Positions 25,111 to 32,448 are shown, counted from the first letter of the stretch. The stretch: 35,989 nt of DNA from Deinococcus sp. Marseille-Q6407 (GCF_946848805.1 NZ_CAMPFU010000006.1:1-35989); one strand, 5' to 3'. Translations and numbers: made by a program. The notes: generated from the letters alone by a model not told the origin.

Positions 25111-25770
25111 TCAAAACTCAGCAGGCACACTCCATTCGTCGGTGTTGTCACTGGCTGGTGGTTGGCTTAGTCCAGCCGCGCGGAGGCTTCGGCCCAGCAA
25201 ATAGCTCTGCTCCAGGCTCAGGATAAGGGCCTGTTCCGATGTTTCAAGGATGCTGCGCCGTATGCCGCTTTTGAGCTTGAGTGTGTTGTTGTCATTGACG
25301 GCCACGTATGAGACTTCCCCCTGATGTTCAGCAGCGCAGCAGAAATCGGCCAGTTTATGCTCAGGTATCCAGTAATGAATGTCGGCAAGCAGAAGTGACA
25401 CGCCGGTTTCACCACGCTGAATGTGCAACTGACCGCGTCCGATTGGCACAGTAAAGCTGGCCTCTTTAAGCAGGTCAGGTACGCGTTTTGCGAGGCCGTG
25501 CAGTTCCTCCGGGGAAATGCTCTCCGCGAAAACGTCACTGTGGCTGACTTCGAAGCCTGCATCACTCAATGTGCCGTGTAGCAAAACGACACGGTCACCC
25601 GTGCGGCGAGCAGGAAGCAGTTCCTTCGAGAGGGAAAACTCTTCGTAGGCGGGAGTGGGGTTCAGCAGCTCTACCTGGTCCCCGCGTAAACGTAGGCCGA
25701 TGGTGCCTCTATTGCCGTTCAGACCGATGTGCATGGTTGCCGTGGTGACTGGATTCATGTTGATGTTCAT
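25111..25770 (-). CDS. Hypothetical protein
   Basis: A 219-residue soluble protein without signal peptide or membrane segment. It has alternating strands (HIGLNGNRGTIGLRLRGDQV) and a Glu/Arg-rich helical C-terminus (SEQALILSLEQSYLLGRSLR). AAAGGGAG lies 8-15 bases before the ATG. No family is recognised. It is in the same direction as the lipoprotein gene 54 bp downstream. Confidence 0.6.
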   Translation of the reverse strand: MNINMNPVTTATMHIGLNGNRGTIGLRLRGDQVELLNPTPAYEEFSLSKELLPARRTGDRVVLLHGTLSDAGFEVSHSDVFAESISPEELHGLAKRVPDLLKEASFTVPIGRGQLHIQRGETGVSLLLADIHYWIPEHKLADFCCAAEHQGEVSYVAVNDNNTLKLKSGIRRSILETSEQALILSLEQSYLLGRSLRAAGLSQPPASDNTDEWSVPAEF

Positions 25771-25891
25771 GACCGCTGCACACTCCCTTTGGTGCTTTAT
25801 CCAAAGGGGTGTTTCTTGCCAACGGCACCCGCGTAGGGAAGCTCTGACGGCGGAGTTGCTTGGTGCCTTAAATGGCGGGAATTTTTTTCAA

Positions 25892-26431
25892 TCAGGTGTC
25901 CGGGTTCATATTACTGGAGGAGTAGTTCTCTGCTCTTTTTCTAGTATGTTCTTCAATTTCCCATACAAGCATCCTAACGAATTTCATGACTTGTTTTTGA
26001 GTCATGCGCATGGACCAGACTTCTTCTGGCTTCTTTTTGTCCAAAATGCCCTTAAAAATTATTGCAGTGATTTGTTTCTGTACGGGTTCGGAATCAAATT
26101 CAATAGATGCATGTGCTACTGAGTTACGCAGCTGTTTAACAAGCTCTCTCAGAGTTTTAATCTTTGCATTTTTCAGATTCGCATTTGCTAATCCGTTTAA
26201 GCTTGTGGGGCCAAAGTCCTGAATGTTTATCGTTTCCAACCTTTTTTTGGGTAAGTATTCATCATTATCCAAAAAGATAATCAGACTCAGAAGAGAGTTC
26301 ACTAGTAGGGTTACTTCATAGAACTCGCCCCTTCTAATTTTTTCTGTCTCTAACAATCTATCAATTGTGTCAATATTTGCGAGCGTTCTTTGCGCTAGAC
26401 CAGTAAAGGTTTTTCCAGGTTCAAATTCCAT
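25892..26431 (-). CDS. HEPN-family protein, possible RNase
   Basis: A 179-residue all-helical, AT-rich gene. It contains LRNSVAHAS, the R-x4-H motif of HEPN ribonucleases, after the helix KTLRELVKQ. An AAGGAAAA ribosome-binding site lies before the ATG. HEPN proteins act as RNases in abortive-infection and toxin-antitoxin systems, usually with a nucleotidyltransferase partner; no such partner is beside it. Base composition unlike its neighbours suggests separate acquisition. Confidence 0.65.
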   Translation of the reverse strand: MEFEPGKTFTGLAQRTLANIDTIDRLLETEKIRRGEFYEVTLLVNSLLSLIIFLDNDEYLPKKRLETINIQDFGPTSLNGLANANLKNAKIKTLRELVKQLRNSVAHASIEFDSEPVQKQITAIIFKGILDKKKPEEVWSMRMTQKQVMKFVRMLVWEIEEHTRKRAENYSSSNMNPDT

Positions 26432-26784
26432 CTTGCAGTTTTCCTTTTTCTAAAGGACCAGATGAGTCTTATCTCTCAGTGCCTGATAGGTTGCCCTACG
26501 TGTTGTATGGGACGATGTTTTCTGGCCTTAGCGCCACGAAACCTGTCGTCATCCGGCCTGTTATTCTGCCATTCTCTGAGAAATACAGTCATTGAGCGGC
26601 TTGAAGACAGGAAACACCGAACGTCTTAAGGCAGTGTTCCCTGTCTTCTCGTAGCTTTCACAGATGATTCGCATGAGGCTTAGTGCGGCTCGCTTAAGTT
26701 TCTGAACGGGAGGTCCTACGGGGACACAATGCCTGCACTTGATCGCTGCTTTGGAGCAACGGTCAGGCAGACTGTGCGGGAAAT
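26432..26784. other. Intergenic region with a long hairpin
   Basis: No gene is seen. The region contains an inverted repeat at 26603-26648 and probably the promoter of the HEPN gene; I cannot place hexamers confidently. Confidence 0.5.
26603..26648. repeat. 15-bp inverted repeat
   Basis: GAAGACAGGAAACAC (26603-26617) pairs with GTGTTCCCTGTCTTC (26634-26648) with one mismatch. It has no T run, so it is more likely a structural or mobile-element relic than a terminator. Confidence 0.55.
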
Positions 26785-27480
26785 TTAGTTTGACTCAGCC
26801 GCTTTTTTACGGCTGCTGACGTTCAGATGTTCGGCCACAAGTTTGGTGGCCGAGCGTTTCTGGCCCTCTTTGTTAGACCAAGATTCGTTGTTGACGTAGC
26901 CACGCACAATGATGCGCTGGCCTTTTTTCAGTTCCTGAGCTTGTTCGGCCAGTTTGCGCCACAGCGTCACCGTCACCCAGTGGGTTTTCTTCTGACGCTT
27001 ATCGCCGTGGCCCCAGGTTTCGTTAATGGCCACATTCAAGTCCAGTACAGCGGTGTTGTCGGGGGTATAGCGTACTTCAGCGTCGGCCGCCAGATTGCCA
27101 GTGATAATGGCGAGGTTCTGTCCACCGCTCAAGCGTTTGCCGCCGCCGCTGTCGGTCACGACTTCTTCAGTGACCAACACTGGCTCAAAGCGCAGCCCTT
27201 TAATTTTCAGAGCGCTCTGCTTTTGGCCTTCTTTTTCCCAGCTTTGATAGTCGAAAGCAGCCTCTAAAAACAGGCCGTCGCCCGCTTTGAGTTCATGCTC
27301 AGCTGCTATTTCTGCACTGGCTCCTAGCATGGAAAAAACGTGGTAGAAGGGAATCGTTTTGCCATCAGGGGTGGTATGTTCACCGCTGATGGTGCCTTCG
27401 AAGATGGCCAGGCCACTCGGGGTATAACGCAGTTCGGGATCGCGGGTCAGGACACCTTGTAGAAGAATATGGTTGTTCAT
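26785..27480 (-). CDS. ssb: Single-stranded DNA-binding protein with two OB folds
   Basis: A 231-residue SSB. OB fold 1 covers residues 1-105 (LLQGVLTRDPELRYTPSGLA...). OB fold 2 covers ~118-222 (LAIITGNLAADAEVRYTPDN..., WVTVTLWRKLAEQAQELKKG). Two folds per chain, giving functional dimers, is the Deinococcus-Thermus design. It is shorter than the chromosomal form (about 300 residues) and ends SSRKKAAESN, with no acidic DDxPF tip that recruits partner proteins. Good ribosome-binding site AAGGAG. It probably supports plasmid replication or transfer. Confidence 0.93.
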   Translation of the reverse strand: MNNHILLQGVLTRDPELRYTPSGLAIFEGTISGEHTTPDGKTIPFYHVFSMLGASAEIAAEHELKAGDGLFLEAAFDYQSWEKEGQKQSALKIKGLRFEPVLVTEEVVTDSGGGKRLSGGQNLAIITGNLAADAEVRYTPDNTAVLDLNVAINETWGHGDKRQKKTHWVTVTLWRKLAEQAQELKKGQRIIVRGYVNNESWSNKEGQKRSATKLVAEHLNVSSRKKAAESN

Positions 27481-27546
27481 GGGGAGAACTCCTTATGGGG
27501 GGATGACCACTTTATTTTAATGGCGCGAAGTTGGTCTATGTCACCT

Positions 27547-27993
27547 TTAGAAAGCGGCGGCTGGAGCATGGCGCTGGCCTTGCCATTGTTCAAGCTCTGT
27601 GCGGGCCTGGTATGCGATGTTCTCAGCGGCCTGGAGCTGCTCTTGCGCTTTTGCTACGTCGCGTTCTGCACTTTGCAACTGGTACTGCAGATGCTCGAGG
27701 GTTGCCTCATCAAGCCGGGCTTGAGTGAGGAGCAACTTGCGCTGTCGTTGCCACTCGTGAATGACCTTCTGCCTGGCGCTGGGGCTAGCTTCTATGGATG
27801 TGTCCTTGCGGTACATATATACCGAAGGAGCGCAGGCAGTCCCGTTACAATGGTCGGTTTCATAAACTCGTGTACCGGTGTACTGCACGCCATTGACCGT
27901 AATGATGCCGGGAATGGTGAGATGTAGCTTGCCCGTATGGGTCACCTGAAATTCAGCCGGTCCAAAGATGGTCTGGGTTATTTCCTTGGTCAT
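27547..27993 (-). CDS. Hypothetical coiled-coil protein
   Basis: A 148-residue protein. The N-terminal half looks like a small beta domain (FQVTHTGKLHLTIPGIITVNG) with CNGTAC. The C-terminal half is a Gln/Glu-rich coiled coil (LEHLQYQLQSAERDVAKAQE). The ATG overlaps the stop of the upstream gene (ATGA), and ssb follows 66 bp downstream, so the three may form one operon. No family is recognised. Confidence 0.65.
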   Translation of the reverse strand: MTKEITQTIFGPAEFQVTHTGKLHLTIPGIITVNGVQYTGTRVYETDHCNGTACAPSVYMYRKDTSIEASPSARQKVIHEWQRQRKLLLTQARLDEATLEHLQYQLQSAERDVAKAQEQLQAAENIAYQARTELEQWQGQRHAPAAAF

Positions 27994-28334
27994 CTGCGTC
28001 TCCGTGAGGATGTGGGGAAGGGCTGGCTGAGGATGTCTAGCACTTCGTCGAGCAATCGCTGCCGCTGGACGCGTGACAGCCGGTGAGGTGTATTTGTGAC
28101 GACATTGACGCTCTGCAGTTCCTTACCATGAACGGTGGCGTACATCAGCCGTTCGCCGCGTCGAAGAATGTAGCGAGCTTCGGTGGGGGTCAGAAATCCA
28201 CCAATCCGTCTTGAACCGGCGATGGCGGAAATATGTTCTTGCGTGCTTTGGTCCGGGTAATCAAGGGTCAGTCCATGTTTGGGCAGGGCACTGATATCGA
28301 TAGTGCGGACACGTACACCTGGGGCTTGTTTCAA
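27990..28334 (-). CDS. Hypothetical basic protein
   Basis: The product has 114 residues. The TTG at 28334 is chosen because AAAGGAG lies at ideal spacing before it; a GTG at 28340 would sit on that site. The C-terminus (TPHRLSRVQRQRLLDEVLDI...SSRRRR) is basic and may bind nucleic acid (inference). It is the first gene of the putative operon with the coiled-coil gene and ssb. Confidence 0.6.
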   Translation of the reverse strand: MKQAPGVRVRTIDISALPKHGLTLDYPDQSTQEHISAIAGSRRIGGFLTPTEARYILRRGERLMYATVHGKELQSVNVVTNTPHRLSRVQRQRLLDEVLDILSQPFPTSSRRRR

Positions 28335-28362
28335 GGTCACTCCTTTCTATCGCAGTACCGTT

Positions 28363-28390
28363 ATCCCCCCGCGGCTGTTTGCGGGGGGAT
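28363..28390. repeat. Strong GC hairpin upstream of the ssb-containing operon
   Basis: ATCCCCCCGC and GCGGGGGGAT pair perfectly around an 8-base loop. It sits just before the 28334 start, so it may be a regulatory hairpin or a terminator without T tract. Confidence 0.55.
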
Positions 28391-28541
28391 GTTGCTGTGC
28401 CGGCCGCTGGCCTGGCTCAGAAAAGTCGCAGCGGTGCTGCCTTGCCGGGGCCTGGCCTGCCTCCTTCGGCTGGAGGCTAGAGAGTGCTCAGCCAGTCAGT
28501 TGGGGTGCCTATAGACACGTTAAAACTTCCATAAAGCTCAA

Positions 28542-28573
28542 AGACCCCGGCCAACCACAGCCGGGGTCTCTTT
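28542..28573 (+). terminator. Rho-independent terminator
   Basis: AGACCCCGGC and GCCGGGGTCT form a perfect 10-bp stem with an 8-base loop followed by CTTTT. No plus-strand gene is seen directly upstream, so it may insulate the following small genes. Confidence 0.75.
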
Positions 28574-28601
28574 TGAGTTTGTTCAAATCCACTCTCTAGT
28601 G

Positions 28602-28799
28602 ATGCCTAAAGAGGAAACCATTGTATTACAGGTGCTGACAGGAATAAAGGCCAGGTATTGGCAGTTCCACTGTGCTCTCAATAGCAACTTCAAACGCTTA
28701 AGCGGGAGCGCAGGGAAGGGTATGGCCCTCAGTCAGTTGCAACAGGCCTCCAGAAGTAGCCTGCTGCAAGTCCTTGAGGAAACGCGACAAACGCAGTGA
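28602..28799 (+). CDS. Small hypothetical protein
   Basis: A 65-residue helical protein from the ATG at 28602 (MPKEETIVLQVLTGIKARYW). No clear ribosome-binding site and no family. Its 3' end overlaps a methyltransferase remnant in another frame. Confidence 0.4.
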   Translation: MPKEETIVLQVLTGIKARYWQFHCALNSNFKRLSGSAGKGMALSQLQQASRSSLLQVLEETRQTQ

Positions 28800-28903
28800 C
28801 GCACGCGATCAACCACGATGCCACAGCAATCGGGCTGCACCGGCTGAACATGCCGGCCACCCGTCACCATATTCAGGACGTGTGGCAGATTAAGATTGAA
28901 TGA
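28796..28903 (+). pseudogene. Phage-type DNA cytosine methyltransferase fragment
   Basis: An open frame without its own start reads AINHDATAIGLHRLNMPATR then HHIQDVWQIKIE-stop. This resembles the N-terminal part of phage DNA methylases, where the NHD...H..NHP.T.H..qDvW pattern follows the SAM-binding site. Both ends are lost; the 3' side ends at the 107-bp repeat. Confidence 0.5.
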
Positions 28904-28987
28904 ACTCCCCCCCGTTATACTTCAGTAGTTGACAGATAGCAGAGGGTATGTCATTCTGTTCTCAGGCAGGGAAGCAACCAAATCCAA
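28881..28987 (+). repeat. 107-bp direct repeat, copy 1
   Basis: Nearly identical to 30465-30570: one substitution and seven versus six C's in a C run. It contains TATACTTCAGTAG and TTGACA, so it looks like a duplicated promoter/leader. Confidence 0.85.
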
Positions 28988-29012
28988 CTACCGGCTGAGC
29001 GGGAGTGAGGCG

Positions 29013-29129
29013 ATGCCGTGGCGGTATTGCAAGGGGCCGGGCCGCTACAAGGCGCAGAGCAGCGTGCCGGGCGAGGTGCGGGAGATGCTGGCGGCGCTAC
29101 TCTACTCCCCTTTGCCGCTAAGGTATTGA
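29013..29129 (+). CDS. Possible 38-residue protein
   Basis: From an ATG after GGGAGTGAGGCG the frame reads PWRYCKGPGRYKAQSSVPGE then VREMLAALLYS. It follows repeat copy 1, as the 57-residue gene follows copy 2. Its stop lies inside the downstream promoter. Very short, so uncertain. Confidence 0.35.
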   Translation: MPWRYCKGPGRYKAQSSVPGEVREMLAALLYSPLPLRY

Positions 29130-29146
29130 CACTAGCGGCAAAGGGG
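29107..29146. promoter_or_regulatory. 14-bp inverted repeat overlapping a promoter (candidate operator)
   Basis: CCCCTTTGCCGCTA (29107-29120) and TAGCGGCAAAGGGG (29133-29146) are perfect partners around a 12-base loop that contains the -35 box. A repressor bound here, or the hairpin acting as terminator for the upstream reading frame, would control the next gene. Confidence 0.6.
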
Positions 29147-29154
29147 CTTAGAGT
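29126..29154 (+). promoter_or_regulatory. Sigma-70-type promoter
   Basis: TTGACA at 29126-29131, a 17-base spacer and TAGAGT at 29149-29154, about 50 bp before the 29207 gene. Confidence 0.65.
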
Positions 29155-29206
29155 AGGCCTATCAGAGGGAGTCACAAATCCAAGCCTCTGACAGGGAGAT
29201 ACCGAC

Positions 29207-29530
29207 ATGAGCGAATACAAAGTCACCATCCACAAAACAGGCGAAGTCATCACCGGCATCGAAGACAGCGACACACCCGGCTGGCTCATCAGCAAAATCC
29301 ACCTCGCCGCAGATGCGCTTGAGGAGCGGGGTATCGAGAGCGATGTGACCGTTGAGCTTGACGGCACTGAAACTTTCACCGCAGCAGAAGTGCGGGAATT
29401 CCAAGTGCACATTCGCACTGTCCGGAAAAATGCCGACACACCAGAGCAGCAGCGGATGTACGAGAATGAGGACCTCTACGGTCAGGAAGTTTCAGAAATG
29501 GACAACAAGTCCAAAGCACTGAATAACTAA
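29207..29530 (+). CDS. Hypothetical small acidic protein
   Basis: A 107-residue protein with ribosome-binding site AGGGAG before the ATG, its own promoter and its own terminator. The sequence (VTIHKTGEVITGIEDSDTPG...VTVELDGTETFTAAEVREFQ) suggests a small beta-rich domain with a charged tail. No family is recognised. The monocistronic layout resembles phage or plasmid accessory genes. Confidence 0.75.
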   Translation: MSEYKVTIHKTGEVITGIEDSDTPGWLISKIHLAADALEERGIESDVTVELDGTETFTAAEVREFQVHIRTVRKNADTPEQQRMYENEDLYGQEVSEMDNKSKALNN

Positions 29531-29541
29531 TCCGACAAAAG

Positions 29542-29573
29542 ACCCGCCTCCAGTCACGGGAGGCGGGTTTCTT
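29542..29573 (+). terminator. Rho-independent terminator
   Basis: CCCGCCTCC and GGGAGGCGGG stem, 6-base loop, then TTTCTTCT. Confidence 0.8.
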
Positions 29574-29677
29574 CTGGCCGCTTGCATTTCAGTTCCCCAA
29601 CGATGGGAGATGCAGGATTGCCTAACGAGAGGCGGGTCGGCCAGCGTCAGAGATACCGACACAGAAAGGATAGCAAA

Positions 29678-29905
29678 ATGGCAAACCCGAATCCAAGCAC
29701 AAGCCATTTGGCTAAGCCTGTCCGCACCACCGAGGAGGCCCGCGCCCTCGCCAGCCTGCCACGCGGCCCCCGCGCCGGCAGGGAGAAGGTCAAGCGGCAG
29801 GTGGTGCTGTATGCTGACCAAGCCAAAGAGCTGGAGCAGCGCAGCATCAACAAGTCCGAGCTCGTGCGGAAGCTGCTGGACGAATGGTTGGCACGTTCGG
29901 ACTGA
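29678..29905 (+). CDS. Ribbon-helix-helix-like DNA-binding protein
   Basis: A 75-residue protein; the ATG at 29678 follows AGAAAGGATAGCAAA, so the longer in-frame reading from 29582 is less likely. After a disordered N-terminus, residues ~37-75 read VKRQVVLYADQAKELEQRSI then NKSELVRKLLDEWL, matching a strand-helix-helix Arc/CopG fold. Such proteins are small repressors or partition factors. It could regulate neighbouring promoters (inference). Confidence 0.7.
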   Translation: MANPNPSTSHLAKPVRTTEEARALASLPRGPRAGREKVKRQVVLYADQAKELEQRSINKSELVRKLLDEWLARSD

Positions 29906-29951
29906 AGAAATGCTATACTTCGCTAGATTCCCGTATTGCACCCAAGTCAAG

Positions 29952-29979
29952 CCCCCGGCCCAGCGCCCGGGGGTTCTTT
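29952..29979 (+). terminator. Rho-independent terminator
   Basis: CCCCCGG and CCGGGGG stem followed by TTCTTTC, after the RHH gene and a TATACTTC box. Confidence 0.75.
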
Positions 29980-30017
29980 CGTGCTGTCAGATTCTGACAG
30001 CGCAGAAAGGCCAAGCT

Positions 30018-30149
30018 GTGAACCGACACCCCAACCGAGCAGACAAGTACCGGGACAAGAAGCGGGAAAGCCGGGGCAGGAAGATCAACAACCGCATGAC
30101 GCGCAAGGTGTTGAGGGACAACCGGCACCGCATGGAGGACTGGGAGTGA
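30018..30149 (+). CDS. Very basic 43-residue protein
   Basis: GTG start after AGAAAGG, the same ribosome-binding site as the RHH gene. The product (NRHPNRADKYRDKKRESRGR, then KINNRMTRKVLRDN) is extremely rich in Arg and Lys and probably binds nucleic acid. The stop overlaps the GTG of the next gene (GTGA). Confidence 0.6.
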   Translation: MNRHPNRADKYRDKKRESRGRKINNRMTRKVLRDNRHRMEDWE

Positions 30150-30477
30150 AAGCCACCGCACAGCTCAAGGACCGCCGGCCACCGAGCGCATCCATGCCCA
30201 GGCGTGGTTCGCATTCGGCCTGAGTCTGGACTTCCACCGCATCGGCAGACTGGGGACCGACTTCCCCCGCTGGCTGAGCAAGCACTCTGGGGTGTGTGTG
30301 GATACCTGCTGGCGCCGATACAAGCTGGGCCGCAGGCTGGCCCGGCAAGATGTCCAGACCCCCGCGCCGGAGTGCCACTTGATCATGGACATGGGTGCAG
30401 GACTGAGAGCTGACAATTTCAATGACCCGGCAGACGACGGGAACACTGACCCGACAGACAACGTTGTGGCAGATTAA
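30146..30477 (+). pseudogene. Hypothetical gene with a 1-nt frameshift
   Basis: The GTG at 30146 is in a GTGA overlap with the upstream stop and reads VKATAQLKDRR. The coding-like sequence then continues only in another frame: ATERIHAQAWFAFGLSLDF then HRIGRLGTDFPRWLSKHSGV, ending at 30477. One base missing near 30175-30185 (GC-rich) would join them into ~110 residues. No family is recognised. Its end leads into repeat copy 2. Confidence 0.5.
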
Positions 30478-30570
30478 GATTGAACGAACTCCCCCCGTTA
30501 TACTTCAGTAGTTGACAGATAGCAGAGGGTATGTCATTCTGTTCTCAGGCAGGGAAGCAACCAAATCCAA
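30465..30570 (+). repeat. 107-bp direct repeat, copy 2 (106 bp)
   Basis: See 28881-28987. Here it forms the leader of the 57-residue gene. Confidence 0.85.
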
Positions 30571-30591
30571 GACCCTGCTAAGGAGAACATC

Positions 30592-30765
30592 ATGACCAAC
30601 GAACAAGCATTTGAGAAAGCCTTCGCCGGATTCACCGCTGCCGATTTCGCCACTGAACAGGAAGTCCGGGAAGCCGTCCAGAGCCTCCGGGAAACCAACC
30701 CCGAGTGGAACCTGGACGAAGCACAGGAAGAGCAGATCGTGGCCTACTGGAACAGCCAGCAGTAA
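30592..30765 (+). CDS. Small acidic hypothetical protein
   Basis: A 57-residue protein with an excellent ribosome-binding site AAGGAG before the ATG. The sequence (EQAFEKAFAGFTAADFATEQ...ETNPEWNLDEAQEEQIV) is helical and acidic. It is preceded by the duplicated leader and followed by a terminator, so it is probably a real single-gene unit. Function unknown. Confidence 0.7.
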   Translation: MTNEQAFEKAFAGFTAADFATEQEVREAVQSLRETNPEWNLDEAQEEQIVAYWNSQQ

Positions 30766-30778
30766 CCCCGACAGCAAA

Positions 30779-30815
30779 AGACCCACCGAGCAACCAAGTT
30801 CGGCGGGTCTTTCTC
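30779..30815 (+). terminator. Rho-independent terminator
   Basis: AGACCCACCGA and TCGGCGGGTCT pair with one mismatch, followed by TTCT. Confidence 0.7.
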
Positions 30816-30849
30816 ATCCCCGCCAGAGAACCAACGGGAGGATTCCACT

Positions 30850-31083
30850 ATGCCACAGACCAACAGCACCCGCAGCACTGCAAAACTCACCGCCGAAATG
30901 CTCCGGCTCATGCAGACGCAGCCAGGGGAATGGACCGTAGACCGATTCATCACAGAGTTGGGAGAATCCGAGAGCCGGGTCTATCGGGTGATGGCAGGCA
31001 TAGAGGCCGCAGGATGGACCGTCACCCGCACGCCGGACGGCACCAGCAAACGCCTGAGCCTGAGCACGGGTCAACCGATATAG
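30850..31083 (+). CDS. Small winged-helix-like DNA-binding protein
   Basis: A 77-residue protein, ribosome-binding site GGGAGGA. Residues ~12-70 (LTAEMLRLMQTQPGEWTVDR, then FITELGESESRVYRVMAGIE and AAGWTVTRTPDG) match a compact winged helix with recognition helix and wing. It is likely a small regulator of this phage-like module. It has its own terminator. Confidence 0.65.
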   Translation: MPQTNSTRSTAKLTAEMLRLMQTQPGEWTVDRFITELGESESRVYRVMAGIEAAGWTVTRTPDGTSKRLSLSTGQPI

Positions 31084-31092
31084 ACCCCACAC

Positions 31093-31117
31093 CCCGGCCA
31101 CCGTGCCGGGTTTTTTT
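31093..31117 (+). terminator. Rho-independent terminator
   Basis: CCCGGC-6 nt-GCCGGG followed by seven T's. Confidence 0.8.
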
Positions 31118-31137
31118 GGCCTCACCCGCTCCGGCAC

Positions 31138-31515
31138 ATGCGGGAGATTCGCCGCTGGGAAAGCCAGATGTACGATCACCGGCACATGCGCCAAGAGGCA
31201 CAGCGCACCGGACACCACATCTTTCAGGAAAAGTTGCTGGCCGATCTGGCTGACTGGGCAGAGGAAGTCAGCGCCGCCCACGAACTTCTTTTCCAAGAGG
31301 GGCAGACGATGACCCGCTGGCAGACGGTGTATCACGCTGCGGCCAATCAGACCGATGAAGGCACCTGTCCACTGTCTGCGGCCTGGAAACTGGCCCGTCA
31401 GTACCGCGCCCAGGGCGAATACCTCAGCTGGCAACACCCGGCTGTACGTGAAGTTACGAGATGGAAAGCCAAAGCTCCAGCAGCGGGAGTACAGGTGTTT
31501 TTTGCCTGTGACCAT
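31138..31515 (+). CDS. Hypothetical protein, probably 3'-truncated
   Basis: About 125 residues look coding (MYDHRHMRQEAQRTGHHIFQ, then LADLADWAEEVSAAHELLFQ): helical, His/Gln-rich, perhaps starting at the ATG at 31168. The frame has no stop here and stays open to 32445, but from 31516 on it is antisense to a clear minus-strand gene. The natural 3' end therefore seems to have been lost where two sequences were joined. Confidence 0.4.
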
Positions 31516-32448
31516 TCAGGCCAGGCGGTAAAGACCGTCCTCGCGGACCAGGTAGCCATTCTCCTTCAGCCGCAGCAGGTAAGCGTTGGCCGAGGAGACA
31601 GGCAGCCCCCAGCAGCGGGCAACCTCTCTGACGCCAGCAGGCCAGCTCACGGCAGCGAGGCGTTCCTCGCGCAGTTTCCTGGCGGCCTCATAGCGTGGCG
31701 TGGTGCGCCGCTGGGTGATCTTGCGGGGCTTGTCGAGCGGCTCCGCCTGTGTCCAGTACAGGCCCTTGGCAGGCTGATAGAGGGCGCCCAAACTCAGCAG
31801 GTGAATCAGCTGCCAGCGCAGTTCGTTGCGGTTGATGCCGGTGGCTTCCATCAGATCCGCAAACGTCTGAGGTTGGCCGCACAGCTTGAGCAGGTTTTGC
31901 CATGCTTCGGGGACCGGGACAGGCTCCTGCGGGGGCTGAACGCTGTAGCTCAGGGGGGCACTGGTGACGATATGCAGTTTGCCGTTGCGGAGTTCACGCA
32001 GGAGTCGCATCCGGGCGTCCTGGTGCTTGCTGCCGAGGCGTTGGTGGTACTGCTGGAAGGTCACAGGTGTGATGGGTTGAGCAGCTGTGCTCTTGTCGGG
32101 GGAATACCAGTACAGTCGAGTACGGATCTGGGTCAGCAGGCCGAGGCGCAACAGGTGCTGCACGGTCCACTGAAGTTCAAAGCTGCTCAGGTCAGTCTGG
32201 GCCAGCAGTTTGCTCTGGCGAACCGGTTCCCGGGCCAGTTCCAGCACGTGCTGCCACTGTGCCGGCAGGCGGCTGATCTCAGTGGCGGGCGGCCCGGCAG
32301 GCCGGGCGGTGGCCTTGTAGGTGAGTGGTTCCGTGGCGACCACGGCCAGCTGGCCATTGCTCAGGCCGCTCAGGATTTCCTGGCGGGCGTCATGTTCACA
32401 GAGGTGCTTGTCTTCTTGGAGGGTTTTCAGGGTAAATGGCAATGACAT
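31516..32448 (-). CDS. Protein with duplicated winged-helix-like repeats
   Basis: A 310-residue protein with internal duplication. Residues ~60-120 (QWQHVLELAREPVRQSKLLA...LQWTVQHLLRLGLL...LYWYSP) repeat at ~180-240 (AWQNLLKLCGQPQTFADLME...LRWQLIHLLSLGAL...LYWTQA), and a third helix-turn-helix (VREVARCWGLPVSSANAYLL, then RLKENGYLVREDGLYRL) ends the chain. Each unit looks like a winged helix with a LYW wing. It is probably DNA-binding. I do not recognise a named family. Confidence 0.75.
   Translation of the reverse strand: MSLPFTLKTLQEDKHLCEHDARQEILSGLSNGQLAVVATEPLTYKATARPAGPPATEISRLPAQWQHVLELAREPVRQSKLLAQTDLSSFELQWTVQHLLRLGLLTQIRTRLYWYSPDKSTAAQPITPVTFQQYHQRLGSKHQDARMRLLRELRNGKLHIVTSAPLSYSVQPPQEPVPVPEAWQNLLKLCGQPQTFADLMEATGINRNELRWQLIHLLSLGALYQPAKGLYWTQAEPLDKPRKITQRRTTPRYEAARKLREERLAAVSWPAGVREVARCWGLPVSSANAYLLRLKENGYLVREDGLYRLA

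Noticed and set aside
28951..29439. Minus-strand reading frame of 162 codons
   Set aside because: Antisense to the 29207 gene, which has promoter, ribosome-binding site and terminator on the plus strand.
30814..31515. Minus-strand reading frame of 233 codons
   Set aside because: It runs antisense through the 30850-31083 gene, which has its own ribosome-binding site and terminator, and shows no coding character.
31516..32445. Continuation of the plus frame from 31138 as a 435-residue protein
   Set aside because: This part is antisense to the duplicated winged-helix gene, whose repeats and motifs are clearly on the minus strand.
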